Assembly (NCBI GenBank): GCA_009617715.1
Contig: VTFK01000539.1
Location: 1-64,000 of the forward strand
Source: Plectrocnemia conspersa
Lineage: Eukaryota; Arthropoda; Insecta; Trichoptera; Polycentropodidae
DNA length: 64,000 bases
Reading direction: 5' to 3'
The first letter of the stretch is position 1, and each line of letters starts with the position of its first letter. The translations under genes were made by a program, and so were the position numbers. The notes beneath the pieces were generated by a model, which saw only the letters and a list, made by a program, of their open reading frames with translations, did no database searches and was not told the DNA's origin. Shown in pieces: positions 36,081 through 50,239 of this stretch.

Positions 36081-36899
36081 AAAAACCTCTTTTGCTAATT
36101 AAATGATTTTATAATCCATTTGCTCGTTTTGTTTACAAAACAAAACTTTTTTCAATATCGACGTAATTCGCCCCGCTTTGTAGATAGTGTTCTAATTGAA
36201 TAAGTTATCGCAAAGTCTTTGTGCGAGCCCTTACATGTATAACTAAATACCTCGGTTGTGGTTGAAAACATAAGTAGTCTGAAGTATGCAAAAGCCTTCC
36301 AATGCTAGTGGATTTGTATAAAGTCGGTGTATGTAAAACACCCGTAACAAAGGGCTCTTTTAATGTCGATGAATTTAAATAGCGAAACCAATTATATTGT
36401 ATAACTACATAATGATAATAATAGATCTTATATGAATATAATTTACCTTATAATAATAATAAATAGTATAAGATTTTGATCTTTTGATTCCATGCACATT
36501 ACTATATGACATACATATATTATCCATTGTGTGAAGGTCCCAATTAAGGACAGTATATATAATTTTGCCTCTGGTTTAAATAGATTGTGAATGATATATT
36601 TTCGGTTGAAATTGCTTCAATAACGAAGCTTTTAGATGTATAAGCGTATTTTTTTTGTACAGACACTCGTTGACTTAGTACTCATTGTTAACATTTGCTT
36701 AAGCTTAGACTTTCTCATTATGTATTTAAATATAGATTATATGTTTTACTTAATTTCTTAGTGGTCAATATGGCGAGACGAGAATTTTTTTTCTGCGTTT
36801 ATTTTCCGTATTTATTTGTAAAGTGTTTTCATTATAACTTTTTTTATAAAACTTTTTATTTTGAAAGAGATAACGCTTTTTTTTTCTTCCAACACCTGA

Positions 36900-37335
36900 A
36901 GTAGGCGAGAGTCTTTCAGCATTGTTTTCTTTCACCCTTGCGATTAGTTAGGTACCATTTATTTTTCTTGGCGCATTGTGTATTTTTCCAGATTGATAAA
37001 CGTTATTCTTTCTACGCGTTTTTTGTCGTCGTTTAAAACGCTTCCGAGGAGGGTTTTGTTCATCGCACAGCAAATCCTCTAAAAATAGCCGATTTGCGTA
37101 GGCGCTTTTATGTAATAGTGTTTGCGTATTACTTATTTACTCGTCATATTTTTTCTGTACAAAATTTTACCAATAAATTTACCCGTCGCGTTTATGCGAA
37201 ACGTTTTCATGCCATCATGTCACTACCATTGTAATGACGTCGCTCTTGTCATCGACGGCGAGTTGATGGATTGTCATCCGAACGTTTCCATATTTCATTT
37301 GAATTGTTTTACTAATACAATTTGTGGGGCTTGAA
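36900..37335. other. GC-balanced intronic island 3
   Basis: It contains cgttttttgtcgtcgtttaaaacg and tgacgtcgctcttgtcatcgacggcg. The frames are short and without motif. Confidence 0.3.
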
Positions 37336-39589
37336 CGCAATTTAAAGTTTGCGAGAGCAAATTTGCTATTTATTCTGCTTATCCTAATCCAAACAAGTGT
37401 AATTGAATTCCAGGAACATTATTAAATTACTTTTAAACTTAAGTACAATTGTAACAGTGAATTCTTATTATTCCAATATCCATGTTTAATCTATAAATCT
37501 TCATTGTATTTACATTAATTTTAATGCTCATTATTTTATTAAAAACATATATAAACACTTAAAATTTAGATCATACAAACTGTATGTATTTAATCATTTA
37601 ACGTTTTTATATTATACCATTAATAAAACGATGATCAAATTATTATTAATTAATAATCGATATTGAAGCTTAATAAATTATTCACTGTTGTGTGAGAATA
37701 TTGTTCAAATTAGGTGCATTATACATACAACCTTCATCAAAATAGTGGGTCACTCTAATAAACATATTATAGTAAATTTTAATTTTCGATTTCAACGATG
37801 AGTTTTATACAGCACTATCCAAGCGACCCTTGAACATGACATGATTCCTACCCCTGCTGCTGCCTCTCATATATTATATATTGCTATAAATTGGTATAAA
37901 ACCCCCCTTCCTCCTACTTAAATTACTCAAATTAGGGTTGATATGCTAAGTCGATATTAATTATTTATAAATATATTGCAATTTATAGTCGAAATTATTT
38001 GTTTGCGAGGAGGGTGTCGTCCCGATAGTAGAATAACATGAATCATTATTCGTTTAATGGACTAATTAAAATGTGAATGGAAATTTGTGATATATTCCAT
38101 AAATGAAAATTCGTTTACAAAAGTAGAGTCGGTTACGTAAAAAATTTTTGCTACACCGAGTAAATAAATTTCCCGAAAAATTATAGAATGCTGCTGCGCT
38201 TAAAAGATCCGTTATATAATGTGCATTACGTCGGGCGGCAAAAAGCATTTGTAAATTAGTCTAAATAATCTTATTGTTTGTTGCGTGCTTTGCACAATTA
38301 CTGTCTTTTATTTACTTTATTATTGATGCACGTCCAGCATAAAACATGCACTTTGCATTATCTTTGTAATCTGCCGACATATGATAGCAATGTTCAGAAA
38401 ATATAATAAATATAAATAAAATAAAAACAAAACCTGAACCCCGGACTGGTATTTTTTAATCAAATAGTTTGCTTTGTATCAAATCATTTTAATCTTTATA
38501 ATATAAATATTTGGTTCAGATTATGTTCTTGTGAAGAATTATATACAGCATTTTAAACTTACTTTTATGAGCAAGCTTTCTACGTATATTAGGTTAATTA
38601 TTTTTTTTGTAATGGAAATGCTTTACACTTTTTTTAAATTACTAACATTTTTTACGTTGAAGTATGCTCTTTGCAGATTTTCTAGTTTATAAAGAGACCA
38701 TTGATATATTTATATATGTATGTAATTCAATTGCCTCACAAAAAATAGAGCGTATTTATATCCATTAAGAATTCTACTTTTTCGATGTTTTTCATTTTTC
38801 GAGAAATAAAAAATGTGATTATAATAATACAGTTTATTATTGTAGATAGTTTTATATTATTGATAAACAAGGAACTAGATGATCGTTCTAGATAAAAAGC
38901 TACAATAGGACGATGGTTTATTATAATGAACGCAAATAATCGAAGCACTAGAACGGATATGCTTACTTTGATTGAGTGTCAAGTTACAAATACATTTCCG
39001 AATACCGTTTTAATTCACATATCGTAAAGAAAAATGTCTATAATAGCTATTGATACTTTGATTTTTTATATTTCAAGCAAAATAAATATGAAAAACCCTT
39101 TTAGATTATTGAAAAAGCGAGGAACGGAATATCAACGGGAAATTTTTTTGATGAAAGCCCTCATATATTTTTGCAATCTGCTGATTTCTAGGCGGAACGG
39201 TTGCTTTTTATCTAAATACTAATGTAGTTCTTAGAGTACCAAATTAATGGTAAGGCCGATTAGAGTAGTTGAAAAAATCGTAAACAATTTTTTTTGATTC
39301 GAATACTTTCAAGCTCTAATGAATATATTTAAACATCTGGCACAAACTCACTTTTTTATTCAGCAGATTCATACATATTTTTTTTAATAAAATAGGCTTT
39401 ATTAAAATTCCCGATAATTCTTGAGAAGAAAAATGATGTATATCCACACATATACTCTTAATTAATCATAATGTAATGAAAGTATCTGAAACACATTATT
39501 CAATAATAATTGATGTATGAGGCATAACTTTTCTTCATTATCTGAACAATAAAATATTAAATCATTATACGTCTCTTAAGCTTCGTGAA

Positions 39590-40420
39590 TTTTTTACTTA
39601 CCGAACGATTCGCTAAAATATCAGTAACAAAAAATGTACACAAACAAATTTCTTTACGCGGTACGAAGGATGACAAAAAATATTCAATTGCCCCTTGTAT
39701 CTTTACAAAAATGTAGATATACGGATTTACATTCGAGCATCGCATTTCATCGTCCTCGAGACGCTCTTACTTTGCGAACTTTATTGCGAAGGGAAGCCAT
39801 TACTCGTCTCCGATTTTATTTCCAGTGACCATTTTCTTTATGTGTGCTTTCAAAACTTATTCGTAGATATACAAATACGCTCGCTGGGCGTGTGCATGTG
39901 TGGTTCAGATTTTATTGTATATGCGACACAATGATTCCACATAAATTTCGTGTCTCGTAATAGCAGAAACGACAGCTTTGATGGAAAATTTGTGCAAATG
40001 GAATTCTAAATATTTTAAACGAAAAAAGTGATTCCCACAAAGAGCGTTTAATATGATTCGATTTGACGTTATTCGTTGATTACTTTTCTCAGAATTTTCA
40101 TCGTAATTCTTAAAAGGAGAAGTCTTTACTTGGCGAGCTTGTTTGGCTTATATTATTCGGCATCCGCAGCTAAACGTTCTTACTACAGCTTCGGAATTCG
40201 TGTCAATCGGTATGTTCAGGTTAAAACGATGTATGATACGCATGCATTTGCGACATATTCGCCTATTCGAAAACGTTATATCGAAATGTGTCTATATTAC
40301 GGATATCTAGGAACCAGTAAAGTTATTGGCGTATTCAGGAAATTATGCATGTACGTATTTGTACAGTGCCAGTACAATTTGCATATACGTGAATATTTAG
40401 ATAATTCTTGCTAGTATAAG
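39590..40420. other. GC-balanced intronic island 4
   Basis: The plus strand stays open at 39634-39934 and 40076-40414, but the inferred peptides show no known domain and the two do not join through convincing splice sites. cgatttgacgtta and cgctcgctgggcg are typical of its composition. Confidence 0.3.
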
Positions 40421-41379
40421 CATGCGATGAGATTCTGTTTTAGCAATAATTATTTTATCAACTCTCGAAGTGCTTCTGTTTAGTATCGGTAATTGTAAAG
40501 GTTTAAGGGATGCTTCGAGCACCCCACCGGCTGTAGTCTCAATAACGAAGCATTACGTGTTTTTAATGTCCGCGTAACTCACAGTAATGTCTGACTTTCT
40601 CCACAAAGTTTTCTTCTTGCCATGACCTCTTTTATTTTTCGTACTTCGCCTCCCCGTGTTTTAACGGGCGTCTCGCTGTCTACGTTATGTGTTTTCTCTT
40701 GCAAGAAAAAGAAGACAATTCACGATCCATCCACACATATCTGTACTCACGTGTGTTTCTTGAACGGGTATCTCTATCTTAATATTTAACTTATATATGA
40801 GCTCCGAAACGTACTTTAGTATATTTCCAATATTTTAGGGCAGCTCTTACATTATATAAAAAAGGTATGAAAGTTATATAACTTGAAAAATATCGCAAAA
40901 GAGAGAAAGGAAATTAGCTAGCCAATGCTGACATCAAAACGTGATTTTTGGTCATAATGCAATAAATTAAGAAATCAGATCTTGCGCAGGAAAACGAGGG
41001 CGTTGTTTTAGATATTAAGTACTGTGTTACAAATATAACTTTCGATCGATTATACCACGATAGTGAATATATACAGTGCTATTATATAATACTTATATCG
41101 CTGTAGTACGACAGACTAAAATGTATATTTGACAAAAATAAAATTTGTCAAAATGGTTTAGCTAAGACACGACCAATTTATTTATATCCCTTTGAAGAAA
41201 AATAAATTAAACTTACTACAATTAATTTAAAGTCTTAGCCTTTAATTAATTGTACTCATTTTAACCGCCTTGCCTCGCAAATCTCTCTTTTGGTGAATTT
41301 CAACAAACAATAGATTTTCACTCGAATTTCGTTTATGTGCATACAAAAAACATAAAATGTGAGCCGTTTTTCCTTAAAA

Positions 41380-41870
41380 GTTAATAGAATTTTTTAAAAG
41401 GCTCGCGCCGGCATTTACTTGCGCCGTAGCCGTAATTAGTTACAAGGGTACTCTTGGCATTTTCCCTCTCTCGTTTCGCTACGTTTGCTACCACCTATCG
41501 ATGTTGGCTATGTATACACACCACATACGTATCATACCTTCGTACGTACGTACATATGTGAAATCTAATTGTTCGGCGAACGCTTGTACCCCGTCAGTTT
41601 CTGTTTTTTCCCCTCTATCCTACTACACGTTTTATTAGCAGAACGCTAAATGGCCCTAATCGCACAGACCGCGCCTTGATTTACAGACCTCACCCACTTT
41701 GCTCCTGCTGGCTGGGGCGAATTTTTTCAGCTGAAATTTAAGCACTCGTTCGATTTCAGGACATTTCCGAGCTTTCCATTGTTGTAGCGTTTTGTACGCG
41801 TACTGGTATATATCACCGAAAAAGGCTGTTCTCGCATTCCTAACCGCTACCATTGAGCTTCAGGACGTGT
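41380..41870. other. GC-balanced intronic island 5
   Basis: It includes gctcgcgccggcatttac, cgtacgtacgtacata (a short tetranucleotide repeat) and a 65-codon minus-strand frame without motif. Confidence 0.3.
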
Positions 41871-44800
41871 TAACTACTTCGGATGTTTGCATATCTTATT
41901 TTGTATGTATTATTCGTGTTCAAGTCTTTTTGGAAGGCAAATAATAATATTAATGAAATATTTGTGTTCTTTTCATTGTGATTTCCATTGTCTTGGTATC
42001 TCAAAACAAAATACGCCATCCGGTTCTGTCATTAGTTGTAAGGTTACATTATAGACGATGTTTTTGTTTAATTATTTTCATTTGCAATCATTTACATATT
42101 GCGACATTGCGACATTGCCGTGTCATAAAAACTAGTGAACTTTTATGACGCTTTTAACGCGTAAATTATTGTTATGAGGAACCGTCAAAGTCTGCGGGAC
42201 GCAAACCAAAGAATCTTCCCCCTCCCCTAAAATTGTAGCGAGCATTAAAATTAAGCTTAACATTATTCGAAAATAATATTATTAAATGTTTTGAATAAAT
42301 TTACAAAATAAAAAAAACAGCAGTATTTAAAATCAAAGTATTATATAAAAAATAAATATTTTTTAATGGATTTTTTATAGCAATATCATGTGTAATTTTT
42401 TGAGATAATTATGTTTTCAGTACTGATTCTAAATGCACATTTCTTAGTTTCGACTTGAGTGAAGTCTTATTAGTATTTAAAAGAAAAAATAATTGCTTAG
42501 ATTGGTACGTGCTATTAAACATTGCCTATATTTTTTTGCAAACCTACGCATTTTAAAAAAATGTTCTGGTACTTAAAAATAAAAACTGGAATACCAAATT
42601 TATTTTACCTTTATTTTAGCACCATGTTGCACTGGATTTTGATCAATTCCATTTGAATGCCACTTTTTGTATGTGGTACTAAATAATTAAAAATAATTTT
42701 ACATTCTTTAATTTCTTCAAATTGTACTTAACATTAAAATAAACATTAAATATTTGCTAAATCACTACTGTAAAGTAATTCTTGCTTGTAGGAAAAGAAA
42801 TTAATTTACAAGTCTTAATTTAAATGATTTATTGTAGTACAACAGATATATTTTGACTTTTAATGACTGACTGACCTTACCTGAAGTTTAAGATCTTTCT
42901 CAAAAGTGTATTGGGGGCTTCTAATGAGTTTCTTCTTCCAGTTTTTTTTATCCAAAAACTACGTTTTAAATAGTTTTTCAACTGAGTGATCAATACAGTT
43001 GGCATAATAACAGCAGCAATTGGCTGCACCGAGGCAGAGCGGCAATCTCTTTCCTCTTTTTTGCGCATATACGGAAAGGATGTTCCGTCGATCGGCGTCT
43101 CTCTCAGTACATGTATATATAAACATAACTATCATATATCTAGTTAAATCACATTTGCCAAACAATATGTTTTTAAGTTCGTCACTTAAAATATCAGAAA
43201 TCACAGCTGTTCATTTATTGTTATTATTTTTGTCTTTTAACACAGTTGATCAAAAATCAATTTTAAAATTGAAATGTTAACGCACACATAAAAGCTATTA
43301 TTTTTTTATCGTGATTATATGGAACTAAATAAACATCCATAAAAATACGATTAAGAAAATTATTTTAGGAAGTTGTAATATGGCTTATCGAGACTGTGAT
43401 CTGAATGAAAACGTGTGTGGGGTTTCCAATTTTAATATAGTTATAAATTCAAGTCGGGTTACCACCACGGACATTTTCTGTTATTGAGAATTATCGGCAA
43501 CTTGTACGACGATAATATTTATGTAACTTGTTAATTATGAATATTTATAAAATAAATATATTATAATTCTAATGTTAATACTTATTAACGGCACTACACT
43601 ATTTAGTTCGTGTGTTTATATAAAGCTTGATAATAGCGTGTGTAAACATACACTAACACCGAAATATCACAAATTTTCAGCTTGTGTGAATGTCTGTGGG
43701 AGGTCGACGAACATGGCGATGAACGAATCGCGTGGGTTAAGTTCGACCGGCGATGTGTGTTAACTTTGACCTGAGTCTATGGAATACTTGCGCGAATTCG
43801 CGTAGTTAAGATGCATTCTAATTAATCTTACGATTCATAATTTTCATATATTTGTTTTACTTTTTCTCACTCATTTTCTTTGAAAATAAAATACTGCAAT
43901 GTTTTCCATATTTATGGATTTTTTCAGAGCCCACTGTGCTGTTTTTTATGATTCATTATAAATTATGAGATAATCTTAGAAGTCATATACGCACCTAAAA
44001 TTAATTTTAATTTTTATAGTAGAGTGCAGTTTCACGATAGTGAATCTAGTCTAGTGTATTCGTTCAAACAAATTGAACAAATATGCACTTCGTTTGACTA
44101 GACGGCGTTCCAAGGACGTATTGTGTACGTAAAACACTCCTCTTTTTAGATATTTCATAAAACCTTCTCAAGAAATATCATTCATCGCAAAGCTTTTATG
44201 TATGGAAAGCTTTCGAGTGTTGAAAGTATTATTTTTTGTTTTTATGTATCGAAATACCATCTCCGGTATATCAAACAACAAACTCAGAGATTCCCAAATG
44301 TAAAACATAGGATTGAATAAAACATTTTCAATATTAAAAACATTTAAAGGTCATCTTTGTTTATAATTGATTTGAATCTCGATGAATTAAATATGCTATA
44401 AAATCACTAAATAATATATGCACGTTCTCTTTGTTTTGCGCGTGATTCGAGCAGACATATTATTATATGTACAATGTATCCAGTGCAGGCACAATGTTCG
44501 CGAAGTCTGTCCTCGCAGCTCTAGAAAATATGAAAATACAGTAAAACTTTGTGGTTCAACATCTTACAGTTTGAAACTGGTGGTAGTTGCGCTTCCGACG
44601 GGCTCGAGGGTCCGTTGAATGAGTTAGTTGTTTTACTTCCTTACACTAGCTCATATCAAATGCATTTACAAGTATGAATAATCGCCTTTTAAAGAGTAAA
44701 GCTTTCGTTTATGTAATTTATTTATACTTAAATAACGTGCGCCATGATGAGTTGAGAATATTAGGGACCAACACAACAAACGCATATTAATTGATTAAAA

Positions 44801-44886
44801 TTATCACTACGTACAAAAACTAGTAATGTAAAAATAGTTTAAAATACTAGGTATGCATCTGGAAACATATACAAATAACCCAAATC

Positions 44887-45093
44887 ATGGGTCTCACTGC
44901 CTTGCCACCTGAAGTTATGTTTTTGGAAGACGAAATGTCTTCTCAGAACGTAACAAAACGCTTATGTACAATACTATCTAATAATACAAAGTATTCAAAA
45001 TTATCTACAGCACTATTTGAAACGATATCCTCCATCAAACGATACTTCAATTCACAAACACAAAACTACCACAACGCAAAACATATCTTATAA
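44887..45093 (+). other. Unrecognised 68-codon open frame
   Basis: It starts MGLTALPPEVMFLEDEM and is C/A-rich compared with its surroundings. The LPPEVMF stretch is faintly like the start of an F-box, but nothing else fits. It could be a pseudogene fragment or chance. Confidence 0.15.
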
Positions 45094-45383
45094 AAAGATA
45101 ATGATAAAACATAATTAAAATCCAAAACACATATCGATTTAATGGATTATCAAAAATATAAAAGTATCTGGTCTTATTCGTAGTTCTTATGAAAGGGCTT
45201 TATATTTTCCCTTTGCTTATTTCAAGTAATAGTTAACTTTTTTATTTATGTAACGATTTTTGTAAGCCCTTACCTGTCGATTCATTAGCGACCCCTTACT
45301 TGAGCACAATTGCTTTCCATCAGTGACGATGGTCCACTGCCAAATCTCAATCTGAGCCGTCCACGGTAGACTGATGGCTATTT

Positions 45384-45595
45384 CAGCGATCGGTAACCAG
45401 GGATTTGAACAATAGTAATAGCAGAGTCGAACGTATTGTCTAGCACGCGTCTACTCATACAAATGGTTGTTTTTATTTGCGGCGGTGATGGGTGGTAATC
45501 AGGGAGTTCGAAAAGCAATGAAAAAAAAAAATACGTAGGTTGCACGTATTGTCTATGACGCGCGTCTTATCATACAAAAAGTTGTGCTATCCGGT
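45384..45595. repeat. Diverged tandem duplication, about 105-bp unit
   Basis: Unit 1 (45384-45480) has cggtaaccagggatttga, a gtcgaacgtattgtcta block, cgcgtct and catacaaatggttgt. Unit 2 (45488-45593) has gggtggtaatcagggagttcga, a ttgcacgtattgtctatg block, gcgcgtct and catacaaaaagttgt. The order and spacing agree, with an A-run insertion in unit 2. Element type unknown. Confidence 0.8.
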
Positions 45596-46300
45596 GTTCA
45601 TACAATATTTCCTTTGTTAATGCTTATATTTAAGTGGTAACGAGATCTCCTTTCTGTTATGTGATGTATAGTCTACAGTTTCGTAACGGATTGATGATGA
45701 TCTAGTGTGAGAAATTTCTCTTTTCGTTGTTCAAGTGGATGTTATTGTGACCTCTAAATTGCGACTAATGGCGTAGGCGGTCTAAAACCCACAAACATGT
45801 TTTTATTCCTGTTTTGACGCGTTAAAAGAGCAATTTAGGGTCGTCAAGGGTTTAATTTATCAATTGCTGAAGATTTAGACGATGCTGTTTTTGTTAAAAA
45901 AATTAACAGTTTGGGAGATATTAACTTCTTTAGAAATCTCATTAACAGTGATTTTGCGATTACGTCTTTATTTTTCCACCATTGAATTGGTGTTTGGTCT
46001 TCACGACCGTCTTTAAAACGACTGCTCCATTTAAAAGCAATTTATTAGGACATATTTTACACTTCACAAAATATATATCTACTGCAGGTGTTTTATTATG
46101 CTGTGTGATAGATCAAAAGAGCAGCAAAAAAGCTCTCTGTGGGAGGTCCAATCAGCTGCACCGTTAACTTATAAACAATGCGTCTATCCTGCGTAAAAAT
46201 CGCAATTGTCATCTGCCTCTTGCATTAACGATTTTAAAAGATCTACGTTGGTTGAATAATCAAGGGATGCAATTTTCCCACTAACATTCGCATCTGTGAT

Positions 46301-46492
46301 TTGTCAGAGCTGTCTCAAATTCAAGATATGATCTTAAAGATCACATCGGCAGACGATTACATGATTCGAGACGGGACGATCAACCGATTCGAAGTGAGAG
46401 ATGATCAGGGACGAGCTCAGATAACAACCGCATCCACACGAACGACGATCAGTGGATTGTCCAGAGGACATTTCTTCTCCACCAGCATTTAA
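46301..46492 (+). other. Unrecognised 63-codon open frame
   Basis: It reads MSELSQIQDMILKITSADDY and continues with charged residues (RDGTINRFEVRDD) to a Thr/Ser-rich end. Composition is more even than in the surrounding intron, and synonymous-looking codon use suggests it may descend from real coding sequence. No splice sites or domain are recognised. Confidence 0.2.
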
Positions 46493-47089
46493 TTTATGAA
46501 CTACAACTAGAAACTATTTCTCTATGGTAATTTGTACGTAATAACAAATAAACCGTTACCACCTTTTCCGGCATCTATTTTGGCTGCAAAGTCACACTCA
46601 TTCGGCCTCAAAACCCGAAATCTCTATTTTCTATGAAATTCTGTATTATTATTATTACTTTTTAATTTATTTTTGAAATTAATCCGGTATAGTTGAAGTA
46701 TTTATTATTATATATGCCTTTCTAAATAATTTTCGTATTTTTTGTGTCTACTATGACACTCTTCGAGGTATGAGAAATATTAACATGATATGAATCAACA
46801 ACACCTTGTTGATTCTACCCCTAGCATTCTAAATGCAATATTAATGGTTTCATTCTAAGTATGGCTCTTTATTCGTCAAATATGCAAAAAACATATTTAA
46901 CTAATCAATATTTCGGCTACCTTTATTCATATTATTTATAAAAAACAGGTTTCTACCCTAAATTAATTAAATGAATTTAGCGGTAGAGGCAAAACATGCT
47001 TTACCGTCGCTTTATATAAAATTTTATCCAAATTTATTTGTACCCAAGCTACATAATACATTATATTGCGATGTAATTAACGTACCTTG

Positions 47090-47405
47090 CACCCTAGCAA
47101 ACATTATTTAGATAAACTCGGCCCATCTTTAACTACCGTTTGGTTTTAGCGGTCGGCGGCGAGTTCGAAAAAAGGCCCAGCGGTTACAGTGAAAATCTAT
47201 ACTGCCTTTATTACGTGGTTTACCCATAAAGAAGGTTTATTGGCTATCGGGTAGGCGGGAAAATTGCCGCAGTAATCACACATTAAGAGGACGGGGCGGA
47301 AAAACCAACAGACGAAACTTTATCAATTTGCTCCGGCGTTTGTTATTAGATATCGTTTTCTCGAATGCGCCTAATAACCAATTATGTGTTATTCTTTTTC
47401 CTTCC
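47090..47405. other. GC-balanced intronic island 6
   Basis: It includes gcggtcggcggcgagttcga, cgggtaggcgggaaaattgc and aggacggggcgg. The first block looks like a VGGEF exon start but is not (see rejected items). Confidence 0.35.
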
Positions 47406-47551
47406 ACTCTACTCAAATTGAGTAATGGACTCTATATTCAGGTATTGAACTTATTGAAAGGAATCGCGTAAATGCCTACGGGGTCGTAATTTTCCATGTT
47501 ACGGACGGGAATGTCGTTTTTTTCTTGCTTTACAAGCATCTATTGTGAGGC

Positions 47552-47612
47552 AAATAATATTATTAGCTTTTCAATATTCGCATGGAAAATAATATTATTA
47601 GCCTTTCAATAT
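47552..47612. repeat. Short tandem duplication, 35-bp period
   Basis: aaataatattattagctttt at 47552 is repeated as aaataatattattagccttt at 47587, each followed by caatat. Confidence 0.9.
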
Positions 47613-49674
47613 GAGTGATTTTGATGTTGTATGTACGATGATTGCTTATGTATATTTCAAACACGTATTAAATTTGTCATGTGTTTGAAATTTACGTATC
47701 TCTATAAATAACTTATAAGCACAAAGTAGCGGTATAAATAAATAAGTATTTTATATCTGGAATCTGATTGAACCCCTTTGATAGAGAAGGAAAGTAAGGA
47801 GTTGTTGAAATATATATTTATATATGTATGTTTTAAACTTATAATGGAACGGCGTAAGCTTAATTTTGCTGCAAACTTTTCAGAAATCGACTTGTTAAAA
47901 GAACTCAGTTTAAACAATATTTTAAGAAAACTTTCAATCTTTATCATTGGTACATAAATATTGAATAAATATATTTTTCATACTTTAGGGCTTAAATAAA
48001 AGGGAATAGCGTTGTGTTTAAGGGATGTTTTAAAATAAAATTGAACTAATTAACGCTATCAATTATTTTCTTAACATTGGAGGGCGTGTAGAACATAGAA
48101 ATTTGATAATAAATTAAAAAGTTTTTTAAGACCAGGGAAAAAACATTTATTGGTTCAAATTAATGATTTATAATACAAAATTGTTTAAATAATAAGGTAG
48201 GTTAATTGTATTATAAACTTATGTCTCTGATTAGTTCGGGGAGCGATTAAAAGAGCAACAAATGGGTTTGTTCTCAGTCGTTGGAATTTGGAACCAACTG
48301 TAGATATTTTGCCAAAGATGCAACGGATTTTACAATACAACGATAAATCGCCATCGATAACTAAAAAAATATTATAATTTAAGCTTATCTGTAAAACAAT
48401 TTGCTATAATTTATTACAAATTAACAAATACGTTTATTTAAGCAATAGACTTGTATATACTTTTGTACTAACACGGTTAACACGGCGCCACGCTCAAATT
48501 ATTTACCATATGAAGTAGTTATTTATTTATATTTTAATAAATTAAGGTCATGCAAAATATTGCTCTAAAAATATTGTTAAAATTGCTAAGGATCTATACT
48601 TAATTTGCCTAATATAATATATCTAAATTTATATTTAATAAAGAATTATATAAATACGATACTAGATCTGCGGAAGATTTACGTATAGTTATAAATTATC
48701 TATAAAATTTGTGACAAATTAATTCAATTACATAATAGCCTTTAAAGCTCCTAATAAATGACCACGATCAATCAAAAACAATATTAGGGTTTAAATATTT
48801 TTTTTTTTACCAAATTTCTCATATAATATCAAAGTAATACATGTTTTCGATTACACTATAAAATTACACATGATAAAATTACAAATAGAAAAAAGTTACA
48901 TGTGATAAAATTACAAAACAAAAATTGCAAATGGAAAAAAATACACAAGCAATATATTTAACAGTAATTTTACATTCTCCATTAACATGTTTAATCCTTT
49001 AAGTATCCATATAAAATATCAATAGAACATTTGGTAGTTTTTCATTATTTAATGTTTTTATTTCACTTTAATTAATTTTATTAAGCCATTGACTGAATTT
49101 GACTTTTTTTTGAACTACCTTGTATTTATTTCTATTTTTTGTTATTATAAAGAAGTTTATCATACATAAATAAATAATATAATTTTAAAATATTTTCAAA
49201 CATATTTTTTTAATTTAAAATTACATTCCATCACAGAAAGAATATTTTTATAAAAAATATATTGATAATGTAACATTACTGCAGTGTATAATTTCATCAC
49301 CTGTATTTTTTTTCCTTGTATAATTCTGTCTAATTTATTCTTTGTGTAATTTCATCCTAAAACCCATTTTTTCTACTACCTCATTTTTATTACCTTTGTT
49401 GTATATTTACTTATTTGTATATTCACAGATTTTATAAAGAGGAAATATAGAAGGTTTTCTTTATATGAGCTATTTTTAGATATTGTATAAAAACGACAAA
49501 TTTATAGTATACAAAATTTAAATCAAAAAATTATATATGTTTTCTTGTAACTCTTGTGATGGTTGTAGACTAACTTATATTCATTTACTATTTATATATT
49601 TTATTATATTTATAGATGTCAACATACATACATATCTGTTTTCAAAAGTAGATATTGTTGATTCTATTCATAGT

Positions 49675-49845
49675 TAGTAGTATGTATTTAACAAGTAGGT
49701 TTCGAAAATCAGCGAAATCAAAGTAAAGAGCGCCGTTTAAATATTGTGGGCAATAAAAATAGTGCCGATTCAGACCATGCGCTTTTCTTGGCCTTAATCA
49801 TATTTAGAACTAACTTATTGGCCAATCTTTTAATATTACATATAT
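49675..49845. repeat. Dispersed repeat B, copy 2
   Basis: It matches 34395-34592 through aaatcaa, gattcagaccatgcgctttt, cttggccttaat, aactaactta and cttttaatatta in the same orientation and order. Confidence 0.75.
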
Positions 49846-50239
49846 GCCTTTTTTATATAAAGAAAAAAAATTTGGGCACTATTTAAGATAATAGTAATAC
49901 TTTCATATGATTAATATTGCTTTTTACATGATCAAAATTTGTTTCCTTTCTTTCGAAAGTTAATCGCACTTGACGAATACGATACTGGATCTACTAAAAT
50001 GAAACATTATTTATTATTTATGGCATTTTTTATTCTCAGAAATATTTTTGCGTTGTAAATATACATACATTGTACGTATGAGCCCTTGAGTACAAAATCG
50101 TATTAGCGTCAATTCAATTTTTACTTTTTCACATTTCGCAACTTTCCCATTTGCGGTCAAAATTAAAGCAAGTCTTTTTTTGTTCTGCGAGTGCCTCCAT
50201 AAACATACATACATATATACGTAGATACATTCACCAGAC

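Noticed and set aside
43670..43763. An acceptor-like tttcag followed by a short frame starting MAMNESRG, as a possible alternative first exon.
   Set aside because: There is no good donor before the stop, and no similarity to a known neurobeachin isoform.
47149..47215. ttttag followed by ggtcggcggcgagttcga, resembling an acceptor and the expected neurobeachin exon 2 start (VGGEF).
   Set aside because: Exon 1 ends in phase 0, and after the acceptor that phase reads R-S-A-A. The frame giving VGGEF continues with EKRPSGYSEN, unlike neurobeachin. It is a coincidence inside a GC-rich island.
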